Source: Capitulum mitella (taxonomy: Eukaryota; Arthropoda; Thecostraca; Pollicipedomorpha; Pollicipedidae). Taken from it: a DNA stretch of 64,000 nt. Shown one piece after another: positions 23,501-36,700 of the stretch. Location of the stretch: the NCBI GenBank assembly GCA_030062745.1, contig CP099839.1:21833324-21897323 (forward strand), written 5' to 3'. The notes under the pieces are model-generated. The model worked only from the letters and a program-made list of their open reading frames with translations. It ran no database searches and was not told the DNA's origin. Positions within the stretch are counted from its first letter, which is position 1; each line of letters starts with the position of its first letter. The position numbers were made by a program, and so were the translations under genes.

Positions 23501-26500
23501 GGCGGCGGCTGCCGCGGACCCGCTCCCAGCGGCGTGCGGCCGGCGCCGCTCCCAGGCGCGGCCCGGCGGCGGCGGCCGTCAGCCGGCCGGCCGCGGCCGC
23601 CGTTTGTGACGCCCGCCGGCGGCGGCGGCGCGTCGGTCGGCGGCTGACCGCCGGCCGCCGTCGCCGCGACAATGGACGCCGCTGACTGGCGCCCGGGGCG
23701 CCGCGCCGCCCTGCAGGACGCACTGTGCCGGCGTCGGACGGTCGCCTCCGGACGGGCGCCGGCCGGAGCCGGCGGTCTGGCCGAGTCGCCGGAAGCGCCT
23801 CGACCGGCAGAAAAACGCCAGCTTCAGCACGAAAGGACCGCGGGGCACGCGGCGCCGTGGTTTCGGAGCTATTTTCCACACGAGAGCGGGGCTGGGTGCC
23901 GTACTGCCGTGAGTGGCCCCGCGGTGTTGATTGGTGTAGCAAGAAAAAACGTCTGACACCTGTACATTGGTGGCTATAGGTTTTTTACCGTACAGCCGTA
24001 TCCTCGGGGTCTTATAGTTTTTTTTTTTTTTTTTTTTTTTTTTTGGAGAAGTAGCGGTGCTGTCTGCTGTGTTCAACGAAATGGAGGCGTGACTGGTGCT
24101 GGAGACGTTTTAAAGTCACCTCCTTGGGGGACCTGGAAAGCGTTACGGAGGAGGTGTCCGGCGTTTGTTTACCGCCTTTGCAGGAGTGCAGGCGTGAATG
24201 TTAGTTTGACGACATGGTGACAAAACACTTCTCAGAACTTTTTAGTACGCTGCTCTTCTCCCACTCCTTTGGTGTTCCGAACATCGAAACTCACTCCGGG
24301 AGGTGACACTGGATGAACGAGAAATGCATACGAATTGCCTAACATGCAAGACTCACCGAATGCGCGATGGGCGCCATGCAAACAAATGCTTTGATTTTCC
24401 CAGCCTTGCGATGCTGATCTCGGGCGGCCACTGCCTGTTCAACCTGCGGCCACTGCTCGGGAAGGAGTACCCGATGGCCCCGGCTGAGGATGCGGACGAC
24501 TCGGTCGACCTGACGTTCAGAGGCGACCTGCTCGGCCAAGTGGTCGAGACGGCCCTGGAAGAAATGAACGTCCAACGTCGAAAGGACAATGAAGGTGGGT
24601 GTTCTCACTGTATCTGCATGCCATATTTTTTGCGTTTCGTTTATTTTTGCCATTTATCTTAGAACGTGTCATCATGGGTTGTTTGTGGAATGCCTAAGCC
24701 CTTTAATTTTGCGTAGTTTACTAAGAGCGATGAAATAAACTTCACGCAGAAGTAAATTACTTAAAACCACCCGACAGACTTGACTCACTTTGTGCATTGT
24801 ATATCACAAATTCCCTTTGCCACGTTCGCAAACGCATTTCGTTGTACTCAGTTAATTAGGCTTTATTAACCAATGGCATCAGTGGCAGTTTATGAGCTCG
24901 ATGTTTGTGTACCTGCCCAAAAATAGCAACGGCAATAAAATCTAAACTCTGTCGTGGAAGCATCTGCCCCGCGAAGACAATTCACACAAACGATCGCGCC
25001 GATTCCGCCGCCGCGGGAAGGAAAGCGCCGCGGAAAGCCATCGCCGGTGACGTTGAACTCTGCGGCCGAACAAAGCCGGCGGTCACACGGGCCGGCGGAG
25101 CGGCGCGGCGCGCCCCGCAGGCGTGCCGGCCGGGGGAGAGCTCCCGTTTACGACCCGGTCCGACTCGCCGGCCCCGGCGCCGGCGCCCGTCCGGATCGGT
25201 CGCCGCCTCATCGGCTCCCATCGTAAAGCGGCGGCGGCCGGTGACGGCGGCGGCGGCCGGCGCTGGCGCCGGCCGGCCGACAGGTGGGAGGGACCGTCCG
25301 CCCCGTGCGTCGGCTGACGGCCGCCGGCTCTCGGCAGGTGCTTCGGCCGCGAAGGTGGCCACGTACACGTCCCGACTGCACGCCATGCACCGGCGCCCAC
25401 TGCCGGAGGTGAAGAACGACTCGTACTTGGCACTGACGGCGATACGGGCCACCAAGCTGCTGCAGGAGAGGTAGGCGGGGGAGGACTGGGTGGGAGGCAA
25501 GTAGGAGAGAGAGAGAGAGAGAGGGAGAAAATAATAGAGAAGGAGAAAAACAGGTGTGAAGGAAGGGTAGAAGGAAGAGACGGTATGGAGAGTAATAAGG
25601 GAGAAGAGAGGAGGACGCAAGGAGAGACGAGGGGACAGAGATGGAAAGGAAGAATGACTGGAATGAAAGGTGGGGTGACTGTATTTCTACAGACCTAATT
25701 GCTCGCAACAACTGAAGTCGCTGTTTTGATTTACACACTACCTTTTGCTTCCTGGACTTCCAGGTCTCGCTCCCAGAGACAATCCCGCCGGCAAAGGCGC
25801 AGAGCGTTTCGTTCTGCGGAGGTCCCTCGGCGCGAGGCGGGCGCTAATTTTCGGTAATTGCCGTGTACCGCAATAATGGCGGCCGCCGCCGACTGGCCCC
25901 CGTGTCGGCCGGGTCACATCGGCAATCTATTTATGTCTGCTGGCAGGCTGGCATTGTCCGAAGACGACGTGGCTTTTCGTCTTCCGTTGTACGACCTCGG
26001 GCTGACCCGCCTGGGCAACCTTTGTCCTCCGCACCACGGCGTCGTCTACCCTAGCTGTGATCTCAAGAGCAAATACAGAGAAATCGACGGAACGTGTAAC
26101 AACGTCAAATTCTCGTGGTGGGGCAGCGCGAGATCGCCCTTCGTGAGGCTCCTGCCTCCCGACTACGGTAACAGTAAGTATGCATCCATTACTTGTCATT
26201 GGGAGCATGTGGGAGCACATTTCGCAGGGCAGGACTCTGGAAAGGAAAAGTGAAATTTCGAATCAACTCAGGCATTTCATCCTGCACTCGAAGTCATGTG
26301 TTCGTAACTGCCCAGGAATTTCGCAACACGATAGTCCGGTCCGGCAGGAATGGATACACTGCTAGGTTATTTTGCATAAACCTAAAGCAAGGGCTTGCAA
26401 TTAGCATATTGCTATCCTGATGGTATTTCCTTGTCTAATTCCCAAAGTCCGAGGCAAGCATGACTCAGTTCGAGACGAACCGTCACCTGCTATACTTGAG

Positions 26501-27761
26501 ACACTGGGTAACAGATCAGCGATTCCGTCGCAGCCACTCCTCTGGTTTTCCCCCCATCTCCATGGGGCAGGCCGTACCCGACGACGGTCCTCATTTCCTG
26601 GTCAGTCTGCGTCAGCCATTGCCTGGATACCGCGCTCGCGTGGCGCACCGTCCGCCGTCTTTTTGTGACTCCAACGGGGTCTGTCGGCGCATGGCAGACG
26701 CACGGGCACCGTTAGTCAGCGAGGTAACGAGCCGATTATGGGTCTCGTGTTTACGCGCATAACTCAGGCTGTCGGACTGCGTTTCCCATCCATTTTTCAG
26801 CGACGCCGGCGCCGGAGCGCCGCCGTGCGTCGGTCGGGTTTTATGGCGGCTAATTGTCGGCGTGGACGGGTGCCGGTGGTCAGTTTGTGGGCGCCGCGGA
26901 CGCGCGCTCCGCCCGGCTGACGAAGGCAGGCCGCCCGCCTCGGGGAGACACCGAGCTGAGCGCCCCCGGCCCCGCGGACTGGGACGGAGACCTGGCCCAG
27001 ATTGGCGCGGGCGGGTCGCTGATGACGCACTGACCCGCCATCCGCGCCGGGGGCCATCCAGTTATTGCCTGCTGATCATGGGTGGCTAGTGTCCGGCCGT
27101 AAACTGACGGTGAAACAGTGGGGGTTCGTCCATTGCAAGCCGCTTTTGGCGTGGAAGGCAACTGAGGACAGTTACGAGTGGCATCAACTAGCCTGCGGCA
27201 TTTCAACAAAACTAAGGCACAGCACAGCACTGAAATCTGTTTCATGAAGACATCGCGTACACAATAAACACTGTGTAATGGGCTGCATCCTGTCCTATCG
27301 TCCCACAATGTCCACCGTTTCCTGTTGGTACTATTGTACCGTCATTCAGCACCTTCCCATGTTTCCTGACGTCGGTAATGGTTCACAGCACTGATGGCAG
27401 AGCCATTGGGGTGCAGGGACGCTAACCCTCCCCCCCGGATACCAAAATTTAGCAATAACCCTATGGCGTTATGGCGTTCGCTCTAAAAAAAATGACCTAA
27501 AAATAGTTGGCGCCCAGCTGAATCCGGAAGCTCTCCGCCGATGGTTGACAGCCCCTCTGCTGTCCCTTGTGCAAATCACTGTGCATTTGTCTTGAAACTG
27601 CTACCTTTTCGTAGGTAGGCATCGGCTGTTCGTTAACCTTCCTCCCTCTTTTCGTAGTGTGGCCATGTCTGAAACTTACGGGTGGGCAGCCCGCATATCT
27701 CCTCCTCCCCCTCTCTCTCTCCCCCTCTCTTTCTCTTTCTCTCCCTCCCTCCCTCTCTCTC

Positions 27762-27794
<33 letters not shown>

Positions 27795-30700
27795 TTCCGC
27801 CGCGTGACGAAATCTGCCGTTGACAGAGGTGGACAGCCCGCGAGTCTCGGCCAGCGGGACGGCGCTGCCCAGCTCGCGCCAGGCCAGCGCCGCCTGCCTC
27901 TCGCGGCGGCTCGCCACCGCCGGCCTCTCGGAGCGCATCTCGCTGATGGTGATGCAGTGGGGCCAGTTTCTGGACCACGACCTCTCCCACACGCCGATGA
28001 ACACAGGTGCGTCACCGCTGGAGGTCAACAGAGGAGGGCCGGACCGTCCGGCCGGGGGGGAGTGGAAAGCCCTCCGGGCCGCGTTGCTCATCACCGGAAA
28101 CGTGGAGCTGGGCCGCCTGCTCTCCGACGAGTTCCTCAGTCTGCCCTCGGGAAAACCCTCCCATCACGCGAGCGGCGGCCAAAAGGGAGCGGCGGCCAGC
28201 CAGGCGCTCGATCCGTTTGCGATGCCAGGGCGTGGTGGCCGGTGGTGTCGTTCGAGCACGCTTCGCGCGCCGCGACGTCCTCATCCAGCCGTTTTGTTTC
28301 AGCCACGTTCTACGGGAGCCCGATCTCCTGCTGTTCGGTGCCGCCGCAGTTCCGGCACCCCGACTGCTACACCATCCCCATCCCCAAGCGGGACAGCATG
28401 TACAAGGACTTTGGCCAGACCTGCATGGATTTTGTTAGATCGATACCGGCTGTGCATAACGGCTGCGGCCTAGGTGAGCCAACTTCAGGTCCCGTTTAGG
28501 CTTAAAGGTGACATCGTGGTGAACTAACGCTCCAGTACAGCCGCAGAACTAATCTAGCATCAGGCAGGCTTACCGAACTGCGGCAGACACCGCAAGGTTC
28601 GGCACAGTTCGTGCAAATGGCTGAACGAGTTTTATTAAGCACTGAATCTGGTATAATTTGTAATGACGTAATTGCCACGGTGGAGTGCTACACTGGGCGT
28701 GACGAAAAAAGGCACCAAGGTGGCGTCGGACCTGATCCGTTATAAAATCTACCCTGAATACCGTGTGGGAGTTTGGAAGGCGGCGTCCATTTCCTATGTT
28801 CATATAACGAGCTCCTAATGGAATCTGATGCTATTAAAAACGCTGTTACACTGGCAATTTGTCATGGTTTTCGCTCATGCTTTTATGTCCAGTGGCATAA
28901 CTTGTGACGGGTTTGACGTATGGCCCTAAAAACGTCTTTGAAGCCATGTTATAAAAACGTAGTTTTGTGGGATCCTTGGTGACACATATGGTAACGGGAG
29001 CGTAAAACAACACTCACAGAGCCACAGGAAGCGGCTGTCCGTCTTGCGGTATGTGACCGTTGCTGCTGGTAACTTTTTCATTGGCTCACGATGTATGTGT
29101 CGTCCAACACTTATTCGGTCGTTGAGGGCGGTTTCAGCGATTGAGCATCGTCACTGTCTCATAAATCATGTCTGGACTTCACTGTCCAGGAAATATTCAT
29201 GCAATAAGCGGAATGTTATATGTGAAATGAACGTTAAATACTACTAAATTTATTTTAATAATTACAGGCGAGCACTTTTTTGTAGTATTGGTGTCTGTAC
29301 TTCACGATCCAAGTCTTAAAAACACTGCATTTCTGTCTCCAGGCCCAAGAGAGCAGGTGAATCAAGTAACGTCATACATCGATGGGTCTAATGTTTACGG
29401 AAGTTCTATCCATGAAATGAATCAACTGCGTCAGTATGAGGGCGGCAAGATGAAAACGACAGGAAACCTGCTCCCTACAACTGAAGATGAAAGTGGTTGT
29501 ATTCGACAGAGAAAAGACGTCAAGTGCTTCCAGGCCGGTGAGACAAACCGCTGAGAAAATCAGTCGCGGCTTTGTTCTATAAAATCCGGTTTAAACGACC
29601 AGTGACGAATATTTTATAACAAAAACATGATGTTTTACAGCTACTTCCTCAGTCTTTCGCGTTAGTTGTCTGTTGGCTGTGATGAAATGTCTTGCGGGCA
29701 AGCATAAGTGTCGAGACTTTGTGGCTCCTGAAGGACTACTAAGTCCATTTGTGCACCTCTTTGGACAGCAACGGACAAGGGGGTGTTCACGACATATTGA
29801 TGAGAATGAGGTAAAAAAAGTGGCACGCGATATTAGCTGCAATAAATATGCGAAAAAATATTTTGCCACCATCAAGTGTGAGGGAAAATGTTAAAAACAT
29901 TTCGACTATCTAATGTCCCGCAGTAGCGTAGCCAGGATTTTGGTAAGGGATGCAAGGTAATCAAGGCTTAAATAAAAATATTTGATACTGTTCTTACCAT
30001 CGCATTGCAGACATAAGGAACATGAAGAAATTAACCCTATCAAACATCACACCTGTAACCTTGGAAAGTAAAAGTGCATTACTTTTCATTTTCTGCTTTT
30101 TCAACAAGCTGTTTGCGACAATCGCCAATTTTGGGAAACTTCGGACCGTAAAAGAGAGAGACAGCCGACCCCTCTGACCACCCTCTGGTTACGCTACTAA
30201 TTTTTCCGTTGCTGACTAGTTCTTAGCTTCCGTTTTCCTTAATACCACTTAAATGCGAGACCATAATCAACCCACTTTGACGTGCATCATTTTGAAAACG
30301 TCTGGCGTTTTAAAATAGGGTAAATGGGTTACCTTGTATCGGAACATGCAACCGTTTTTCCCAAATGCGTGTTGTTTACTATCGTTTTATTCACTGCGCG
30401 ACAATTTTTTCTTGCTAGATACTTTTTGAATGTCATTTTACGATGCATTCGAAAAACTCACCAGTCACCTACTGCTGCAATAATGCATCCTACACGTAAT
30501 GCATAAAATGTCAATTTAAATGCTCTTTGACACGCCTACCGTTGTACAATAATGAGAAAACGTCGTTGGCCGAATCATAGCCACAAGCTGTCGCTCATAA
30601 GTCGTCAAAACATATACGATACGCAAGGCATGCGCAATTTTGTAGCCAGGAAATGTGATTTAAGTATGCACCGTTTGTGTTAATCACACCACGGAAGAAG

Positions 30701-33700
30701 TTTTGACGAGATGTTGCCGGGTGCCTAATCGAAGAATTTTAACTTTCCTTTTGTGCTGCAATGCAGTCTTCGGTGCTATACGCGGGTGAAGCGTTGCAGT
30801 TTTCCATGAAGCTTTCGTGAGAAAAACATCAACAAGCTGCGTCATTTTTTACTTTCTTATCTGAAAGCCTTTTAAGAATTCTGAATGATGCAAAATGTCG
30901 TCATTTTTTTCTTAATTGAAGTCATTATTTATGTTAAGCATCAACGGCATTTTAAAGTTAAGTCAACATTCTTGATGCATGGGCCACGAATAAAAGAGGA
31001 CAGGTAAAGACGACTGGGCAAATATACAAACCTCCGAGACAGTGAACGATATCTGTTCTAAGAGACATTTGAAAAACAATTAACGTGTCCAGATTGACTT
31101 AGGCAACGTCTTTCAGATTTTCAGAAACAAAGCTTCACAGATTTCACGTTTCTTTTCAAAAGACGCCAATGTTGTTGATCGTTGAGTGCACAGAGTATAC
31201 CACGCTTCGTCACAATTTTGAAACGGGAAGCAAGCTTTTGAGGTCCTTCACGCAGTCGTTCGTAGTTTGTTGCCGTCCGTCACCTCGGCCTGTCTCGACG
31301 ATCATTTGGCGCGGCGACAGCCACCGAAGCCGACTCTGACTCTGACTCTGCCGGACTCAGGCGACATCCGGGCGAACGAGCAGCCGGACCTGACCACGCT
31401 CCACACGCTCTGGGTCAGGGAGCACAACCGCGTGGCCGGCAAGCTGGAACAATACTGCGCCGGATGGGATGACGAGAAAATATTCCAGGTGAAAAATGAC
31501 GCTCGCCGAGGGCAATTACGGCACCCGACCCCGGTAACAGTCACCTCTTAAGCGACCTGTGGCGTGAGGCCTTCTGGTCATTAGCAGAGGCCGGGTCGAC
31601 GTTAATGCGCACGTGTGAACGGGCGGAGCGGGGGCGAGGACCCGTCGCGCTGAGACCGGACGGTGCCCCCTTCCCAGGAGTCCCGCCGGCTCGTCTCGGC
31701 CCTGCTCCAGCACGTGACTTACAGCGAGTGGCTGCCGGTGGTGTTGGGCGCCGAGCTCGTGACCCGGCATGACCTGGCGCCGGCGGAGGGCGGCTTCTAC
31801 GGCGGCTACAGCCCCAACGTGGACGCCACCATCGCCAACGTGTTCGCGACGGGAGCGATGAGGTCAGGCGGAACGATCTGGAAGTAGAAAAGTGCTGAAG
31901 TGAAACTGGCTACGCGTGAAGATGTCATACGTTTTCCAAACCGTTGTTTTGTTTTTGTATTTGTGTACAAAAATGTTGGGTCTGAAACTCGTACTCTTTC
32001 GCCATTGTTTTAGATGGTTGCCGATTGTGTTAGTTTGCAAAAAGCATTAATGAGCAATGCTGGTGCATTTTTTAGATCGGTTTCCTTTATCGTACATTGC
32101 TCCACTCCTCTGCTTTTAGAGTGGCAAGTTTGCTTGTACTTACAGGTTTGGGCACACGTTGGTTCCCGACCACCTAATGCTGTTCACCCCTTGGCACACG
32201 AAACTTGCCGGTGTTTCGTTACACAAGAACTTTTTCCGGCCCCACTCGCTCTATCATCCTGGGAGAATAGATGAATACATTTCCGGTAAGAAATAAAAGG
32301 GCTCATTGCCTTTGTCTTTTTGTACATTTCATTTAAATGACCTTGTAGTGAGTGTTGGTAGGACATTGCTCCTTGAAGTGGACAAACGTATAATGGTACA
32401 TTGTGTCGTGAAGCTTCCGTAGATATTTTGTTTACCTATTGTTTGTATTTTGAAATCCCCTGACCATCTGTCCCATACAGTGCCAACACGTACGATATTT
32501 TTGTGCAAATAATCACTGCAGAGAGTAACCAAATGAACTGTTATCTCAACCTTGATCACTCAGATCGCTGTACCAGAACCATTTCAATGTAACTGCATCG
32601 TTATCAGGAAGATATATGACTCCACTAAGTGCATGGAGCCAATTACAGCCGTGACAGCAGAGTCCGCCATTACTCCGCTGCATCATTTCCTGTGTCGTGC
32701 AGGACCGTGCCACCGCAGCAGCCGGTCTCAGAGCCAGTTCTCACAGTGCTCCTTCCTCTCACGACCAGGCCTGGCGAACGCGAACAGCAGCGAGGCGGAC
32801 AATTACCTGGTGGACACCATTAGGAACCGTCTGTTTGCGCGACTGGGCGACGGGTTTGGACTGGATCTTGGCGCTCTCAACATTCAGGTGTGTGGCTTCC
32901 CAGAGTTCTGGCCGACAAGCTCACCGCTGCGCGTTGTCGTCTCCTTAGGACCAGTTTTATTTTGCTGGCGTCCCGATGAGGTAGGTAATGGGCCAGGATG
33001 CCAGAATGAAGTTCTCAGGCTTTCGCGTTCAACACGCTATAATCAACGTGTCAAGTGAGGGCTTCCTAGGCGGAGCCGAATTAGGCAGAGAGACAAGATG
33101 GAACAAAGGACTCTTCACGTTAATAAGTAGCCTAAATGCCAACCGACAGTTCACGTGGGTCATGGACGAAATATTCGCGGCGTCAAGGCGCGCTGAACTT
33201 ACCGCGCATCAACCGACACGATGAACTCTGCACCGCGCTCTAGTGAGCCCACGAGCAGCATCAGCTCGTGCACCGGGCACTCGCGTCACGCTCGTAAAAA
33301 ACCGCGCCCGCGCGGACCCCACCATTATCGTCGTGACCTTTGGTAATGCCACGCATCATCAGTCATCGGTGTCTAAACACGTCCGGATCAGCCACCGACT
33401 GCGGCTGCCCGGACAAGGCGGCCAGGCGGAGCGGAGCTACCTGGGCGCGTGTGCGCACGAGTACATGTACATTGCACATATGCTTACATTTGCATTTGCA
33501 GATGTTTCGTGCATTTATATGTACGTCTATTTACGCACGGGGCATTTCCCCCCAAGAACATGAGTATACTCGCACATGGATATAGAACGGACGTCCATGA
33601 AGTCCACGCTGTCACCTTGTGACTCCCGGCGCGTGGCCGTTACAGAGAGGACGGGACCACGGGCTGCCATCGTACATGCTGTGGCGGCGGGCCTGCGGTC

Positions 33701-36700
33701 TCAGCCCGGCCGTCACCACCTTCGCCGACCTCAAGGCCATCATGGACCCGCTGGCCGTCGCCAAACTCGTCACAACATACAAGTAATGTGTTGCCTCGCT
33801 CGTTTATTGACGGACATGCGCGTGTCTCTTGTAATGTTGAAATCAGCAGGGTCCCGTTTAAAGCAAGTTATCCAACGGCAAATTAGCGTGAAAGAAAACA
33901 AGGGGATCGAGCAAAGTACTTCTGTCTTTCATCATTCTTGGTTCAGCGAATGGAGAAGAATGGCTCTTGTATTGGCTTATAATGACTTGATATTTCACGA
34001 TTCATTGCTCACGAGGTTTCAGCTCCATTGCGGGAATTTTGGTAGTTTGAGTCCGCCGATAGTTTAGATTGTTTGTTATTGATCGATTGCCAGAAGTCTA
34101 GACTGGGTGCTTTGTATCAAGGACACAAATGTTTATGAAATATGCTGCAGCGAAAATGTGTCCAACTGTGCAACGAGCGACTGCTTTTAGTTTTAGGAAA
34201 AACAGACCAGGAGCGGTGGCTGTCGCTCTCCACGCGGCGGTGCGGTGACGGTGTCGCCGCCTATTCTCCAGGGACGTGGCCGACATCGACCTGTACGTGG
34301 GCGGCCTGCTGGAGACGCCGCTGGAGGGCGCCCTGGTAGGGGCCACTCTCGGCTGCCTGCTGGCGCACCAGTTCCAGACGCTGCGTCGCGGCGACCGTTT
34401 CTGGTACGAGAACGGCGACGAGCCGCACTCGTTCACCCCAGGTCAGTCGAGTTACCGGTCGGAGCGTACCGTCGTACCGGTACGTCACCGCACTGGGGCG
34501 GGTCAGATGAAGTGTGGGTACCGGGCCCTGGGCAGGTATTTTGTCGGCGTCAACCAACAAGCATTGCCTTGTGATCACAGCATACACGGAAGCAGACATT
34601 TGACTGTTTGCATGTCGTGCGTGTAGGCATAAAACAGATTTAATAAGTAGGCATCTCGTGGTATTCGTTGGTACGCTGACCTATCTCGTTACGTAAAACC
34701 ACATTTTTCGTGCACACCTGGATTGCCGTGGATTATTTTTCAAGTTTAGGCTAGTGTTCACTTTGGAGCATACGTCATGAATGCTGGGGACGCCTGTCAG
34801 GGTTAACAGTGACCGCAAGAGTTTAAAAATGTTATTTCTCTCCTAGTTCAGCTGACGGAGATTCGCAAGGTCAGACTGTCTAAGCTTATATGCGAGAACT
34901 CGGCTCTTGCAACAATTCAGCCCAGCATCATGTTCAAGCCCGACGAAAGGTGAGACGGAGACGTACATAATGTGTAAGCAGACAAAAAACACGTAATATT
35001 TTCTACATACTAAATGGTAGCGATATTTCGATTCAATAGCAATGCACTGGGTATGTAATGATGGACGTATTCACATGGAAAAACTTTTCCTCAAGTTTTA
35101 CTTTGTTTCAGCATCAGCTTCGGCTGAAACAGGTTGAATAGAGTTGCCCATATCCTCAACATGAAGTCCGATTGGAACACTTTGTCATCAGCACAGCAGT
35201 GATCCACTAGTAGCTTGCGGAATTTCTTGGTGCCAAACTAAATAATCCTAAGCGGCCGTTCAGAGCCATGTCTTCATCACATGACGGCCGTCACAGCCCA
35301 GCGTCCTCCTGGCAGCAACACCCGGGAGAAGTGCCGCCGGCTGCCCGGGCTGGACCTGCGTGTCTGGGCCGGCCAGCTGGGCTGCGACGTACCTGCCCGG
35401 CCCGGCTGGAGCCCGAGCCGGCCCGGCACCGGCCGGCCGCCGCCGTACTGGCCCGGCGGCCGGCCGGCCGGCTGGCCGACGCCGCCGCCGCCGACCGGGG
35501 CCGGCCCGGCGCCCGGTCCGTCGACGGCGGCCGACAGTTCCGGGGACGGACCCGAGGAGCGGCCGGCGGGTCCGACGGGGGTGGACGTGACGCCTGAGGC
35601 GGGGGGAACGCCGGAGAAGCCGGGCCCGGACCAGACGGGGAGGCCAGGGACGTCGCCCGCGGCTCCGACGGCGGCCGAGCCGGGCAGCGCGTCCGCCGAC
35701 AGCGAAACGACGCCGCTGTTCCCTCGGCCGCGGCCGACGCAGGAGACCGCCGGCGGCTCGCCGCCGACCGGCGAGACGGCCGACGCCTCGCCGCCCGCCA
35801 CCAAGCCGGCCGCCGGCGCCGACGACAGCGTGGAGCGGCCGCCGTTCCCGGGCTCGGAGCCGACCGAGCCGGTGCGGCCCGAGCCGGCCGGCGGGCCGGC
35901 CCCGGTCCAGCCGCCCAGCTGGCAGCCGGAGCCGGCGCCGACGGCCCCTCCAGTGGCGCCTGTGGACCTTCCCAGCTTGCCGCCGTCTCAGCCGGCCGGG
36001 ACGCAGGTGGTGCCGGTCCATCCGCCAGTTCTCCCTCCCTCTCGACCCATCCCGGGGCCAGTGATGCCAGTGGATCCTCCCATCCTCCCGCCTTCTCAAC
36101 CCACTCCCGGGCCTCGACCCATACCAGTGGATCCTCCTATCCTCCCACCTTCTCAACCCACTCCAGGGGCCCGACCTATACCAGTGGATCCTCCTATCCT
36201 CCCACCTTCACAACCCACTCCCGGGCCTCGACCTATACCAGTGGATCCTCCTATCCTTCCGCCTTCTCAACCCACTCCAGGGGCCCGACCTATACCAGTG
36301 GATCCTCCTATCCTCCCACCTTCGCGACCCACTCTAGGGCCCAGACCCATACCCGTAGATCCTCCCATCCTCCCACCGTCTCGGCCCACTTCAGGACCAG
36401 TAATACCGGTGGATCCTTCTATCCTGCCTCCCTCAAATCCCTCTCCAGCCCCAGCGTGGCCGGTACATCCTCCCCCTCTACCGAAACCAGGTCCGGACCA
36501 GCAAGTCCACCCACCGGTACACCCACCTCCTCTGCCGACACCCGGCCCGGACCAGCAAGTTCACCCACCGGTACACCCGCCTCCTCTGCCGACACCCGGC
36601 CCGGACCAGCAAGTTCACCCACCGGTACACCCGCCTCCTCTGCCGACACCAGGTCCGGACCAGCAAGTTCACCCACCGGTACATCCTCCTCCTCTACCGA

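Noticed and set aside
32703-32768. Longer version of peroxidase exon 11 starting at 32703
   Set aside because: It is in frame but inserts 22 residues unlike the family, and a pyrimidine-rich acceptor at 32767-32768 gives the expected spacing. It may be a minor isoform.
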